A DNA stretch of 29,081 nucleotides from JBCDCP01 sp039181495 (GCA_039181495.1 JBCDCP010000021.1:1-29081), one strand, 5' to 3'. Shown: positions 1 through 6,724, numbered from the stretch's first letter. Numbers and translations are program-made. Notes: generated from the sequence alone by a model not told the origin.

Positions 1-198
1 GCCCACCACGCTGCGATACTTTCCATTGGGTGTTTCCATCGCTATGGGCGCGCCAATCGTCAGCTTGCCCGTGGTTTTGCACACAGCCCCAAAGAAGAAT
101 GGCAAGACCTCGTCGGTTTTGACCAGTTCGCGCCACACCGTTTCAACCGGCGCGGCGATAAACACCTTGTAGATCGCTTTTTCGGCTCTTTCCGACAT
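1..198 (-). CDS. SRPBCC / AHSA1-like domain protein, N-terminal part (cut by window start)
   Basis: Reading leftward from the ATG at 198-196, 66 residues are visible before the window edge. They begin MSERAEKAIYKVFIAAPVET, then VWRELVKTDEVLPFFFGAVC, and run on to METPNGKYRSVVG. This is the first beta strand, helix and start of the sheet of an SRPBCC (START/Bet v1-like) domain of the Aha1-homologue subgroup, which binds hydrophobic ligands. Its substrate cannot be told. The start follows the stop of the upstream arsR-type gene by two bases, so the two are translationally coupled. ArsR plus AHSA1-type SRPBCC is a common bacterial pair in which the regulator controls the operon. The C-terminal half lies outside the window. 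Family call is firm; physiological role unknown. Confidence 0.85.
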   Translation of the reverse strand, partial: MSERAEKAIYKVFIAAPVETVWRELVKTDEVLPFFFGAVCKTTGKLTIGAPIAMETPNGKYRSVVG

Positions 199-200
199 CC

Positions 201-401
201 TCATTCCCCCTGTTTTGCTGCGTGTTCTGCAGCCTGTTTGAGTGTTGTGACGCGCGATGCGAATTGCTCGCTGAAACTGTCAGTCCAGCGCTGATGGATT
301 TGCTGGATCGGGACCGCGTTCAGATACAGCTTGCGCGTACGCCCATCCTTTTCGCTGACAATCAGGTTTGCGCGCTCAAGCACGCTGAGATGCGCCATCA
401 C
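201..401 (-). pseudogene. ArsR-family transcriptional regulator, 5'-truncated at base 401
   Basis: Sixty-six residues remain, starting VMAHLSVLERANLIVSEKDG and continuing RTRKLYLNAVPIQQIHQRW. This is the recognition helix, the beta wing and the C-terminal helix of the ArsR subgroup that usually precedes AHSA1-type SRPBCC genes, in which the pattern VMxHLxVLE and the segment YLNPVPIxxIHxRW are typical. Family members are about 105-115 residues long, so about 40 N-terminal residues (first helices of the winged helix) are missing. The homology stops at base 401, and from 402 the plus strand is nuoF. The codon at 401-399 is GTG, so a short product could in principle be made, but it would lack half the DNA-binding fold. 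The loss is either a real rearrangement or an assembly artefact. Confidence 0.8.
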
Positions 402-655
402 CGCCCTGCCGGGAGGGAACCGGATGGATGTGGCGGGTTCTGGAACGCATGGCGCGTGGAGAGGCGCACAAGAAGGACATCGATATGCTCCTCGAGGTGA
501 CCTTTCAGGTCGAGGGGCATACGATCTGCGCGCTCGGAGATGCAGCCGCCTGGCCGGTACAGGGGCTCATTCGCCATTTCCGTCACGAGATCGAGGCGCG
601 GATCGACTCTTATTCGGCGAATGGCAGCGAGCGTGTTCTCGCAGCCGCGGAGTGA
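402..655 (+). pseudogene. nuoF: NADH:quinone oxidoreductase chain F (NuoF), C-terminal fragment, 5'-truncated
   Basis: The frame reads PCREGTGWMWRVLERMARGE from base 404 and later HTICALGDAAAWPVQGLIRH, the unmistakable C-terminus of NuoF (NDUFV1). Full-length NuoF is about 430 residues; only about 84 remain. Of the four cysteines that hold cluster N3, only the last of the CxxCxxC set (codon 407-409) and the distal one (codon 527-529) are present, 40 residues apart as in the family. The FMN- and NADH-binding domains are absent. Immediately upstream of 402 the sequence switches to an antisense arsR gene. The same frame has a TGA at 386-388 and its first ATG is at 428, so any product would start MWRVLERM and be inactive as an electron-input subunit. 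The next gene follows after 25 nt. Confidence 0.88.
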
Positions 656-680
656 CGGTCCATTAGGCAGGAGAGATGAG

Positions 681-1403
681 ATGCCCGCGCCCAATCAACT
701 CCCGATAGCGCCCTTTGGTGCGCTCCCGACCGACGCAATGGCCAAGATTGTCCCCCTGGCAACCGCACCACTTGCCGCGAGCAGTGCAGCGGCGATCGGG
801 GCAACCGGCGCCAGCTGGGCCATGTGGCTGGGTTGGTCTTCGGTCTGGCTCAAGTCCGGTCATACGATGATGTCCTATGCCGCTCACGAAACGCCCAAGA
901 CAGCCAAGCCCGCTGTAACCAAACCGGCGGTGTCGGCAAAGCCAGCAGCGCCAGTAAAGAAAGCTCCGAAGAAGACGGCCAAGCCAGCACCGGCGGTTCT
1001 TGAGCCTGCGCCGACTGTGAAGCCAGTATTGAAGCCTGAGTTGAAGATCGTCGCGAAAGCAGAACCCAAATCGACCCCGACCGTGGCACCGGAGCCAGAG
1101 CCAAAGGCCCCTTCGGCACCTGTACCGCCCGCGGCGGCGGCGCCAGCGAAGCTGGTGACCACACGACCGATGGCTTTGGATTCCCCCAAGCACGGAAAAG
1201 CTGACGATCTCAAGCTTGTTTCCGGCGTTGGCCCGAAGCTTGAAATCGTCCTCAATGATTTGGGAATCTACCATTTCGATCAGATCGCGAGTTGGACGAA
1301 GCCCGAGATCGACTGGGTCGATGATTATCTGAGTTTTTCGGGCCGCATCGAGCGCGATGACTGGGTTGCCCAAGCCAAATCACTGGCAGCGGGCAGCAGC
1401 TGA
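681..1403 (+). CDS. Stand-alone helix-hairpin-helix (NuoE C-terminal-extension-like) protein of the nuo operon
   Basis: A 240-residue protein starting at ATG 681 behind an AGGAGA Shine-Dalgarno; an in-frame extension upstream to 540 overlaps nuoF and is not used. Three parts are visible: residues 1-67, alanine-rich with a hydrophobic, tryptophan-bearing stretch; residues about 68-170, a low-complexity linker of Pro, Ala and Lys; and residues about 173-238, a compact domain with DDLKLVSGVGPKLEIVLNDL and SFSGRIERDDWVAQAKSL. That last domain is the helix-hairpin-helix module found fused to the C-terminus of NuoE in many alphaproteobacteria. The GVGPK hairpin resembles those that contact nucleic acid or mediate protein contacts. 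Here it is a separate gene between nuoF and nuoG. A role in complex I assembly or anchoring is inference from position. Confidence 0.8.
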   Translation: MPAPNQLPIAPFGALPTDAMAKIVPLATAPLAASSAAAIGATGASWAMWLGWSSVWLKSGHTMMSYAAHETPKTAKPAVTKPAVSAKPAAPVKKAPKKTAKPAPAVLEPAPTVKPVLKPELKIVAKAEPKSTPTVAPEPEPKAPSAPVPPAAAAPAKLVTTRPMALDSPKHGKADDLKLVSGVGPKLEIVLNDLGIYHFDQIASWTKPEIDWVDDYLSFSGRIERDDWVAQAKSLAAGSS

Positions 1404-1458
1404 GAAACACGGAGCGTGAGTTTCGGCATGGATGCGAGGACCAAGCAGCCATGCCTAC

Positions 1459-1492
1459 GGCCTGGGCGCGGGGAGGGGACTGCGCCCAGGCC
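1459..1492 (+). other. Perfect 11-bp stem hairpin between the HhH gene and the DUF3291 gene
   Basis: The arms GGCCTGGGCGC (1459-1469) and GCGCCCAGGCC (1482-1492) are exact reverse complements around a 12-nt purine-rich loop. No T-run follows, so it is not a classical intrinsic terminator. In an operon it more likely marks an RNA-processing or mRNA-stabilising site, or a partial attenuator before nuoG. Confidence 0.6.
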
Positions 1493-1516
1493 TCACCAAC
1501 TCACAGTTGATCGGGA

Positions 1517-1987
1517 ATGCTTGTGCAGCACCTCGCTCATATGAACATTGCGCCGTTGCGGTATCCGCCAGGCCACCCGCGTGTCGCGGAATTCATCGAT
1601 AACATCGATAAGGTCAACGCGCTGGCCGCACGTATGCCCGGCTTTGTCTGGCGGTTTGACGATCGAGGCGATGCATCACTTGCTCGCAAGCTGTTCGGCG
1701 ACCCATCGATGACCTTCACCATCAGCATCTGGGAGACCCCCGAGGCATTGCGCCATTTCGTCTGGAACACAATCCACAAGCGGTTCTTCGACAAGCGCGC
1801 ACAGTGGTTCCGCTCCGCCAAGAGCGCCAACATGGTCTTGTGGTGGATAGACGCGGGTACAAGACCAACGCCGGAAATGGCCGTTGAACGGCTCGATCAC
1901 CTTGTCCGCTACGGCAATAGCGAATTCGCGTTTGATTGGTCTTTTTTGAACGATGCTAAGTTGTCGAGCACCCGGCGGTACGGTTAA
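1517..1987 (+). CDS. DUF3291 family protein
   Basis: A 156-residue protein beginning MLVQHLAHMNIAPLRYPPGH. The body has FIDNIDKVNALAARMPGFVW, TISIWETPEALRHFVWNT and VLWWIDAGTRPTPEMAVERL, which together match DUF3291, a ferredoxin-like (dimeric alpha/beta-barrel-type) family related in fold to antibiotic-biosynthesis monooxygenases. No catalytic role is established for the family. ATG 1517 gives the family-typical short N-terminus before the first strand; an ATG at 1541 would cut that strand. No strong Shine-Dalgarno is visible. It sits on the same strand between the helix-hairpin-helix gene and nuoG, with a 45-nt gap to nuoG, so it is probably co-transcribed with complex I. Its presence there is unusual, and no link to NADH oxidation can be read from sequence. 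Confidence 0.85.
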   Translation: MLVQHLAHMNIAPLRYPPGHPRVAEFIDNIDKVNALAARMPGFVWRFDDRGDASLARKLFGDPSMTFTISIWETPEALRHFVWNTIHKRFFDKRAQWFRSAKSANMVLWWIDAGTRPTPEMAVERLDHLVRYGNSEFAFDWSFLNDAKLSSTRRYG

Positions 1988-2006
1988 ACCATGATGGGTG
2001 ACAAAA

Positions 2007-2027
2007 CCTTCCAGCGCGTTGGAAAGG
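2007..2027 (+). promoter_or_regulatory. Small hairpin covering the nuoG ribosome-binding site
   Basis: CCTTCCA (2007-2013) can pair with TGGAAAGG (2020-2027) with one bulged A. The 3' arm contains the GGAAAGG Shine-Dalgarno, which lies five bases before the nuoG ATG at 2033. Pairing would lower initiation unless translation from upstream opens it. Seen in sequence; function is inferred. Confidence 0.35.
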
Positions 2028-2032
2028 CCTAA

Positions 2033-4135
2033 ATGACCAAGCTGATCGTCGATGGCACAGAAGTGGAAGTGCCACCGGAGTATACGCTGCTGCAGGCCTG
2101 CGAAGAGGCCGGGGCCGAGATCCCGCGCTTTTGTTACCACGACCGGCTTTCGATCGCCGGCAATTGCCGGATGTGTCTGGTTGAGGTGAAGGGTGGCCCA
2201 AAACCCGTTGCCTCCTGCGCCTTCAGTGTGCGCGACTGCCGGCCCGGCCCCAACGGCGAGCCACCGGAAATCTCGACCCGTAGTCCGATGGTCAAGAAGG
2301 CACGGGAAGGGGTGATGGAATTCCTGCTGATCAACCACCCGCTCGACTGCCCGATCTGTGATCAGGGCGGGGAGTGCGATCTGCAAGATCAGGCCATGGC
2401 CTACGGTGTCGATTCCTCCCGTTTCGTCGAAAACAAGCGGGCCGTTGAGGACAAGTATATCGGCCCGCTGGTCAAGACGATCATGACGCGTTGCATCCAC
2501 TGCACGCGTTGCGTCCGTTTTGTCACCGAGGTGGGCGGTGTGTCCGATCTCGGCGCCATCGGCCGCGGCGAGGACATGGAGATCACCACCTATCTCGAAG
2601 GCGCGATGCGCTCGGAAATGCAGGGCAACGTAATCGATCTGTGTCCGGTTGGCGCACTGACGTCACGCCCCTACGCATTTGCTGCCCGCCCGTGGGAGCT
2701 GACCAAGACCGAATCCATCGATGTGATGGATGCGCTTGGCTCCAACATCCGGGTCGACAGCCGCGGGCGCGAAGTCATGCGGATCATGCCGCGGACCAAT
2801 GATCTGGTGAACGAGGAGTGGATTTCCGACAAAACCAGGTTCATCTGGGATGGGCTTAAGACCCAGCGGCTGGACCGCCCCTACACCCGTGTTGACGGCA
2901 AGCTGCGCGCCGCCAGCTGGAACGAGGCCTTTGCCGCGGTGAAAGCGAAGGTCGAAGCCACTGGCGCGGAGAACATGGCCGCCGTCGTGGGCGATCAGGC
3001 ATCCTGTGAGGACATTTTTGCGTTCAAAGGCCTGATGGATGGTCTTGGTGTTTCGAGCCTGGAATGTCGCCAGGATGGCAGCCAGTTCAACCCAGCGCTG
3101 GGACGGGGCGGCTATCTTTTTAATCCAGGGCCCGCCGGCATCGAACAGGCAGACGCGCTTCTGCTGATTGGCACCAATCCACGCCATGAAGCGACCGTGC
3201 TGAATGCCCGTATCCGCAAGCAGTGGCTGGCGCAGGGCGTGCCGGTCGGGGTGATCGGGACCGACCGTCCAGATCTCACCTATGATTACAGCTATCTTGG
3301 CGCCGGCCCCGACACGCTCGCCGAGCTGGTGGCGGGGAAGGGTAGCTTTGCCAAGACCCTGAAGCGAGCCGAGCGACCGCTGATCATCATCGGGCCGGGC
3401 GCTTATGCGCGGAAAGATGGAATGGCCATTCTTTCGCTCGCAGCGCAGTTGGCCAACTCAGTCGACGTGATCGGAACAGATTGGAACGGGTTTGCCGTTC
3501 TCCACACAGCAGCGTCCCGTGTGGGCGCACTGGATCTTGGCTTTGTGCCCGGACAGGGCGGGCGCAATTTGCCCGAGATCCAGCTTGCCGTTCAGTCGGG
3601 TGCGCTTGGCGTGCTTTTTCTGCATGGCGCAGATGAGCTCACCGGCGTCGACCTTTCCGGAACCTTTGTTGTTTATGTGGGAACGCATGGCGATCGCGGC
3701 GCTCATGCTGCCGATGTGATCCTGCCGAGCGCCGCCTATACCGAGAAGTCGGGCATCTACGTCAATCTCGAGGGCCGTGTTCAGTTCGCCAACCGGGCGA
3801 TCTTTCCGCCCGGGGACGCACGCGAAGACTGGTCGATCTATCGCGCACTCTCGGACGCGCTCGGCGTCAAGCTTCCTTACGATTCACTGGCACAGCTGCG
3901 GACGGCGATGTTTGCCGCCCATCCTCACCTTGAAGACGTCGGCGAGGCGCAACCAGCCGATCCATCGGCCATCGACAAACTCGCCAAGCTTGGCGGGCGA
4001 ACCGACAGCGGAGGCTTCGCGAGCACGATTACGGACTACTTCCTGACGAACCCAATTTGCCGGGCGAGCAAGGTCATGGGTGACCTGTCGCAGCTCGCCG
4101 CGAATGGATATACGGCGACTGGCACCGATGGCTGA
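2033..4135 (+). CDS. nuoG: NADH-quinone oxidoreductase subunit G (NuoG)
   Basis: A 700-residue peripheral-arm subunit carrying electrons from NuoF/NuoE toward NuoI. All ligands of three iron-sulfur clusters are visible: the [2Fe-2S] ferredoxin domain with C34, C45, C48 and C62; the His-Cys [4Fe-4S] cluster N5 with H102, C106, C109 and C115; and cluster N4 with C154, C157, C160 and C204 (CPVGALTS). From about residue 220 a molybdopterin-oxidoreductase-like domain follows, which in complex I has lost the cofactor and serves as a scaffold. Length is normal for the alphaproteobacterial/mitochondrial (NDUFS1) type, shorter than the enterobacterial form. The extra N7 ligand set of the enterobacterial type was not seen. 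The stop overlaps the nuoH start by eight bases, indicating translational coupling. Confidence 0.97.
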   Translation: MTKLIVDGTEVEVPPEYTLLQACEEAGAEIPRFCYHDRLSIAGNCRMCLVEVKGGPKPVASCAFSVRDCRPGPNGEPPEISTRSPMVKKAREGVMEFLLINHPLDCPICDQGGECDLQDQAMAYGVDSSRFVENKRAVEDKYIGPLVKTIMTRCIHCTRCVRFVTEVGGVSDLGAIGRGEDMEITTYLEGAMRSEMQGNVIDLCPVGALTSRPYAFAARPWELTKTESIDVMDALGSNIRVDSRGREVMRIMPRTNDLVNEEWISDKTRFIWDGLKTQRLDRPYTRVDGKLRAASWNEAFAAVKAKVEATGAENMAAVVGDQASCEDIFAFKGLMDGLGVSSLECRQDGSQFNPALGRGGYLFNPGPAGIEQADALLLIGTNPRHEATVLNARIRKQWLAQGVPVGVIGTDRPDLTYDYSYLGAGPDTLAELVAGKGSFAKTLKRAERPLIIIGPGAYARKDGMAILSLAAQLANSVDVIGTDWNGFAVLHTAASRVGALDLGFVPGQGGRNLPEIQLAVQSGALGVLFLHGADELTGVDLSGTFVVYVGTHGDRGAHAADVILPSAAYTEKSGIYVNLEGRVQFANRAIFPPGDAREDWSIYRALSDALGVKLPYDSLAQLRTAMFAAHPHLEDVGEAQPADPSAIDKLAKLGGRTDSGGFASTITDYFLTNPICRASKVMGDLSQLAANGYTATGTDG

Positions 4136-5174
4136 GTTCATGACCAACTATGGCATTCCGCTTGCCATCATCGTCGCCCAGACGCTGGCGCTGATTGTCA
4201 GTCTCTTGTTGATCATCGCCTATCTTCTGCTTGCCGACCGGAAGATATGGGCGGCTGTGCAACTCCGCCGTGGCCCCAACGTGGTGGGCGCATTCGGACT
4301 GCTTCAATCTTTCGCTGATTTGGCGAAATTCGTTTTCAAGGAACCTGTGATCCCGTCGGGGTCGGACAAAGCGGTGTTCCTGCTGGCGCCGATCATCAGC
4401 GTGATCTTGGCCTTGTCGGCCTGGGCCGTTGTGCCGGTGGCCGATGGTTGGGTAATTGCCGACATCAATGTCGGCATTCTCTATATCTTCGCCATCTCGT
4501 CGCTTGGGGTGTACGGCGTGATCATGGCCGGCTGGGCCTCGAACTCGAAGTATCCTTTCCTGGGAGCCCTCCGATCTGCGGCGCAGATGGTATCCTATGA
4601 GGTCTCGATCGGCTTTGTGATCATCACCGTGCTGCTCTGCGCCGGCTCGCTGAATCTCAGTGCCATCGTCAACGCACAGTCCGAAGGGCTTGCTGACTGG
4701 CTGGGTGTGCCGTGGCTGACCATCCTGAACTGGTATTGGCTGCCGCTCTTTCCGATGTTTGTGATCTTCTTCATCTCGGCGCTGGCCGAGACGAACAGGC
4801 CGCCATTTGACCTGCCTGAGGCGGAGTCCGAATTGGTTGCCGGGTTCATGGTCGAGTATGCATCGACGCCGTACATGATGTTCATGCTAGCCGAATATGT
4901 GGCCATTACGACCATGTGCGCGCTGACCGTAATCCTGTTTATGGGCGGATGGTTGCCGCCGGTGGATCTGCCACCCTTCACCTGGCTGCCGGGCGTGTTC
5001 TGGTTCGTGTTCAAAATCTGCCTGGTCTTCTTCATGTTTGCCATGGTGAAGGCGATGGTTCCACGGTACCGGTATGACCAGCTGATGCGACTGGGGTGGA
5101 AAGTGTTTCTGCCTCTCTCGCTGTTCATGGTGGTGGCGACGGCTGGTGCATTGAAGCTGGTCGGAGCGGCGTGA
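4128..5174 (+). CDS. nuoH: NADH-quinone oxidoreductase subunit H (NuoH)
   Basis: A 348-residue integral membrane subunit (ND1 homologue) at the junction between peripheral and membrane arms, forming much of the quinone-binding chamber. The family segment RPPFDLPEAESELVAGFMVE, with its acidic cluster near the quinone channel, is intact, as is the early LLADRKIWAAVQLRRGPNVV segment. About eight transmembrane helices are apparent. The start at ATG 4128 (MAEFMTNYGIPLAI) overlaps the nuoG stop; ATG 4140 is an alternative that would remove four residues. A longer frame opening at 4080 is a shadow of nuoG. It is followed after nine bases by a small membrane-protein gene rather than directly by nuoI. 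Confidence 0.97.
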   Translation: MAEFMTNYGIPLAIIVAQTLALIVSLLLIIAYLLLADRKIWAAVQLRRGPNVVGAFGLLQSFADLAKFVFKEPVIPSGSDKAVFLLAPIISVILALSAWAVVPVADGWVIADINVGILYIFAISSLGVYGVIMAGWASNSKYPFLGALRSAAQMVSYEVSIGFVIITVLLCAGSLNLSAIVNAQSEGLADWLGVPWLTILNWYWLPLFPMFVIFFISALAETNRPPFDLPEAESELVAGFMVEYASTPYMMFMLAEYVAITTMCALTVILFMGGWLPPVDLPPFTWLPGVFWFVFKICLVFFMFAMVKAMVPRYRYDQLMRLGWKVFLPLSLFMVVATAGALKLVGAA

Positions 5175-5183
5175 GAAGAGCCA

Positions 5184-5462
5184 ATGGTACGAGTGTGCAT
5201 CCTCATTGGCATTCCATTCGCATTGGGCAATGCGGTATATCTCGCAGCAAGAGGCCCGTTTGGCGCCCTTTGGGCATTGGTGCTGGCGACAGCGATCGCC
5301 ACTGGCGGGCTTTATGCAGCCGCGGGTTATGAAGTGAAGCAGATGGTAGCAGCCGGTTTTGATGAAGCGCGCATTGAGCGCATGAAACAGTTTCAGAAAG
5401 CGATGCTTCTTATGCCAATCATTGTTTTTGCTGCACTGCTGACCTCAGGTGTGTGGGGTTAG
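5184..5462 (+). CDS. Small hypothetical membrane protein between nuoH and nuoI
   Basis: A 92-residue protein I do not recognise. It has two hydrophobic segments near the N-terminus (about residues 3-22 and 26-46), a charged middle part (YEVKQMVAAGFDEARIERMK, about residues 49-68) and a third hydrophobic helix (about 73-89). It starts at ATG 5184, nine bases after the nuoH stop, with a weak purine-rich site upstream. Its stop is three bases before nuoI, so it is embedded in the operon. Codon use looks like that of its neighbours. Position and topology would suit a supernumerary membrane-arm subunit or assembly factor, but that is inference only. It has no cofactor motif. Confidence 0.75.
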   Translation: MVRVCILIGIPFALGNAVYLAARGPFGALWALVLATAIATGGLYAAAGYEVKQMVAAGFDEARIERMKQFQKAMLLMPIIVFAALLTSGVWG

Positions 5463-5465
5463 TTC

Positions 5466-5957
5466 ATGGCACGACTGGACCAAGCGGCCCGTTCGATCTT
5501 CCTGAGCGAGTTCGTCTCGGCGTTCGGCCTTGCCATGCGCTACTTTTTCGCGCCCAAAGCAACGCTGAACTATCCGTTCGAGAAAGGCCCGATCAGCCCG
5601 CGCTTTCGCGGCGAACATGCGCTGCGCCGCTACCCAAATGGTGAGGAGCGATGCATCGCCTGCAAACTGTGCGAGGCGATCTGTCCCGCCCAAGCGATCA
5701 CGATCGAGGCAGGGCCGCGACGCAACGATGGAACGCGGCGCACCACGCGTTATGACATCGATATGGTGAAATGCATCTATTGCGGCATGTGCCAGGAGGC
5801 CTGCCCGGTGGATGCAATCGTTGAAGGGCCGAATTTCGAATTCGCGACCGAGACGCGCGAAGAATTGTTCTACGACAAAGAGAAGCTGCTTGCGAATGGG
5901 GATCGCTGGGAGCAAACAATCGCACAACGTCTTGCGCTGGACGCGCCCTATCGATAG
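5466..5957 (+). CDS. nuoI: NADH-quinone oxidoreductase subunit I (NuoI)
   Basis: A 163-residue 8Fe ferredoxin-type subunit (TYKY/NDUFS8 homologue) that holds clusters N6a and N6b and passes electrons to NuoB. Both motifs are complete: C63-C66-C69 followed by C73 (CIACKLCEAICP), and C103-C106-C109 followed by C113 (CIYCGMCQEACP). The N-terminal amphipathic segment that docks to the membrane arm precedes them. Length equals the usual alphaproteobacterial form. ATG 5466 follows the upstream stop by three bases. The last four codons (Pro, Tyr, Arg, stop) lie in a perfect DNA palindrome. A 150-nt gap follows before nuoJ, the largest inside the nuoG-nuoN block. Confidence 0.97.
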   Translation: MARLDQAARSIFLSEFVSAFGLAMRYFFAPKATLNYPFEKGPISPRFRGEHALRRYPNGEERCIACKLCEAICPAQAITIEAGPRRNDGTRRTTRYDIDMVKCIYCGMCQEACPVDAIVEGPNFEFATETREELFYDKEKLLANGDRWEQTIAQRLALDAPYR

Positions 5958-5966
5958 GGCCAGCGC
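5934..5966. repeat. Palindrome and hairpin at the nuoI stop codon
   Basis: GCCCTATCGATAGGGC (5945-5960) is a perfect 16-bp palindrome spanning the nuoI stop. Outside it GCGCTGG (5934-5940) can pair with CCAGCGC (5960-5966), giving a longer stem with a bulge. No T-run follows. The palindrome makes both strands encode Pro-Tyr-Arg-stop at this point, because an antisense reading frame ends here too. It may act as an RNA-processing or stability element in the nuo transcript. Confidence 0.55.
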
Positions 5967-6109
5967 AGGTCGAAAATAATCAGGATCGGCAGGAAGGTCG
6001 GCTTCTGGGCCTGAACGTCTTTGCGGCGTTCATCGAAGAAGCGCGGGTTCGCAAGCAATCCGCATGAATCTACACCTGTCAGGCAAACAGGACGGCCAGG
6101 CGGCTTCAT
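5948..6109 (-). CDS. Possible 53-residue antisense protein filling the nuoI-nuoJ gap (unproven)
   Basis: The minus strand carries an open frame from ATG 6109-6107 to TAG 5950-5948. It starts MKPPGRPVCLTGVDSCGLLA and continues NPRFFDERRKDVQAQ, PTFLPILIIFDLRWPYR. It is too short for usual gene-finding cut-offs. Its third codon positions are mostly G or C, as in the real genes around it, and the residue mix (charged stretch then an aliphatic segment) looks protein-like. It spans the whole 150-nt gap, overlapping the nuoI end by ten bases and the nuoJ start by two. Against it, no good Shine-Dalgarno precedes the ATG, no family is recognised, and reverse strands of GC-rich DNA often carry chance frames. 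It may also be the tail of a decayed gene. Confidence 0.3.
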   Translation of the reverse strand: MKPPGRPVCLTGVDSCGLLANPRFFDERRKDVQAQKPTFLPILIIFDLRWPYR

Positions 6110-6722
6110 GGCTCTTGCGAGCGCGTTCTTCTATCTGTTTTCCGGTGTGCTGGTTGCCGGCGCGGCGATGGTCATCTTCGCCCGCAATCCGGTCCACTCG
6201 GTTTTGTGGCTGATCCTCTGCTTTTTTAACGCCGCGGGGCTGTTTCTGCTGCTCGGCGCCGAATTCCTCGCGATGATCCTGGTGGTCGTCTATGTCGGGG
6301 CGGTGGCCGTGCTGTTTCTGTTCGTCGTCATGATGATCGATGTCGATTTCAAAGCGCTGCGGCAGGGCCTGCTGAACTATGTCCCGGTGGGCGCGGTAAT
6401 TGGCCTGATCCTGCTTGCTGAGCTCGTCATTGTTGTCACAGCGTGGACAATGCCGATTGAGGCAACGGCAGTGGCACAGCTGCCGATCCCGCCACTGACT
6501 ACCACCTCGAATGCCGAGGCCCTCGGCCAGGTGCTCTACACCCGATACGTGCTGTTCTTTCAGCTCTCGGGCATCATCCTGCTGGTCGCCATGGTCGGGG
6601 CAATCGTCCTCACACTTCGTCAGAAGGTTGGCGTCAAGCGCCAGAACATAGCCGAACAGGTGGGCCGGACACGCGCTGCCTCGATCGAGGTCCGCAAAGT
6701 CGAAACCGGTAAGGGCGTCTGA
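6108..6722 (+). CDS. nuoJ: NADH-quinone oxidoreductase subunit J (NuoJ)
   Basis: A 204-residue membrane subunit (ND6 homologue) with five transmembrane helices. The family signatures ARNPVHSVLWLILCFFNAAG and GAEFLAMILVVVYVGAVAVL are intact. The latter lies on the helix with the pi-bulge that is part of the proton and conformational coupling path. ATG 6108 behind a CCAGG site gives the normal family N-terminus (MALASAFFYLFSGVLV); a longer frame from 6021 runs through the gap and lacks any homologous sequence. The stop is two bases before nuoK. The hydrophilic tail (about residues 170-204) is of ordinary length. Confidence 0.96.
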   Translation: MALASAFFYLFSGVLVAGAAMVIFARNPVHSVLWLILCFFNAAGLFLLLGAEFLAMILVVVYVGAVAVLFLFVVMMIDVDFKALRQGLLNYVPVGAVIGLILLAELVIVVTAWTMPIEATAVAQLPIPPLTTTSNAEALGQVLYTRYVLFFQLSGIILLVAMVGAIVLTLRQKVGVKRQNIAEQVGRTRAASIEVRKVETGKGV

Positions 6723-6724
6723 GA

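Noticed and set aside
663..1373. A 236-codon minus-strand frame opposite the helix-hairpin-helix gene
   Set aside because: It is Arg/Cys/Gly-rich low-complexity sequence created by the complement of the Pro/Ala/Lys linker.
2022..2033. The 12-mer GAAAGGCCTAAA occurs before nuoG and again at 15387-15398
   Set aside because: In 29 kb, exact 12-mer pairs are expected by chance, and the contexts differ.
1676..2500. A 274-codon minus-strand frame opposite DUF3291 and nuoG
   Set aside because: Both genes on the plus strand have strong family motifs, including all NuoG cysteines. The antisense frame has none.
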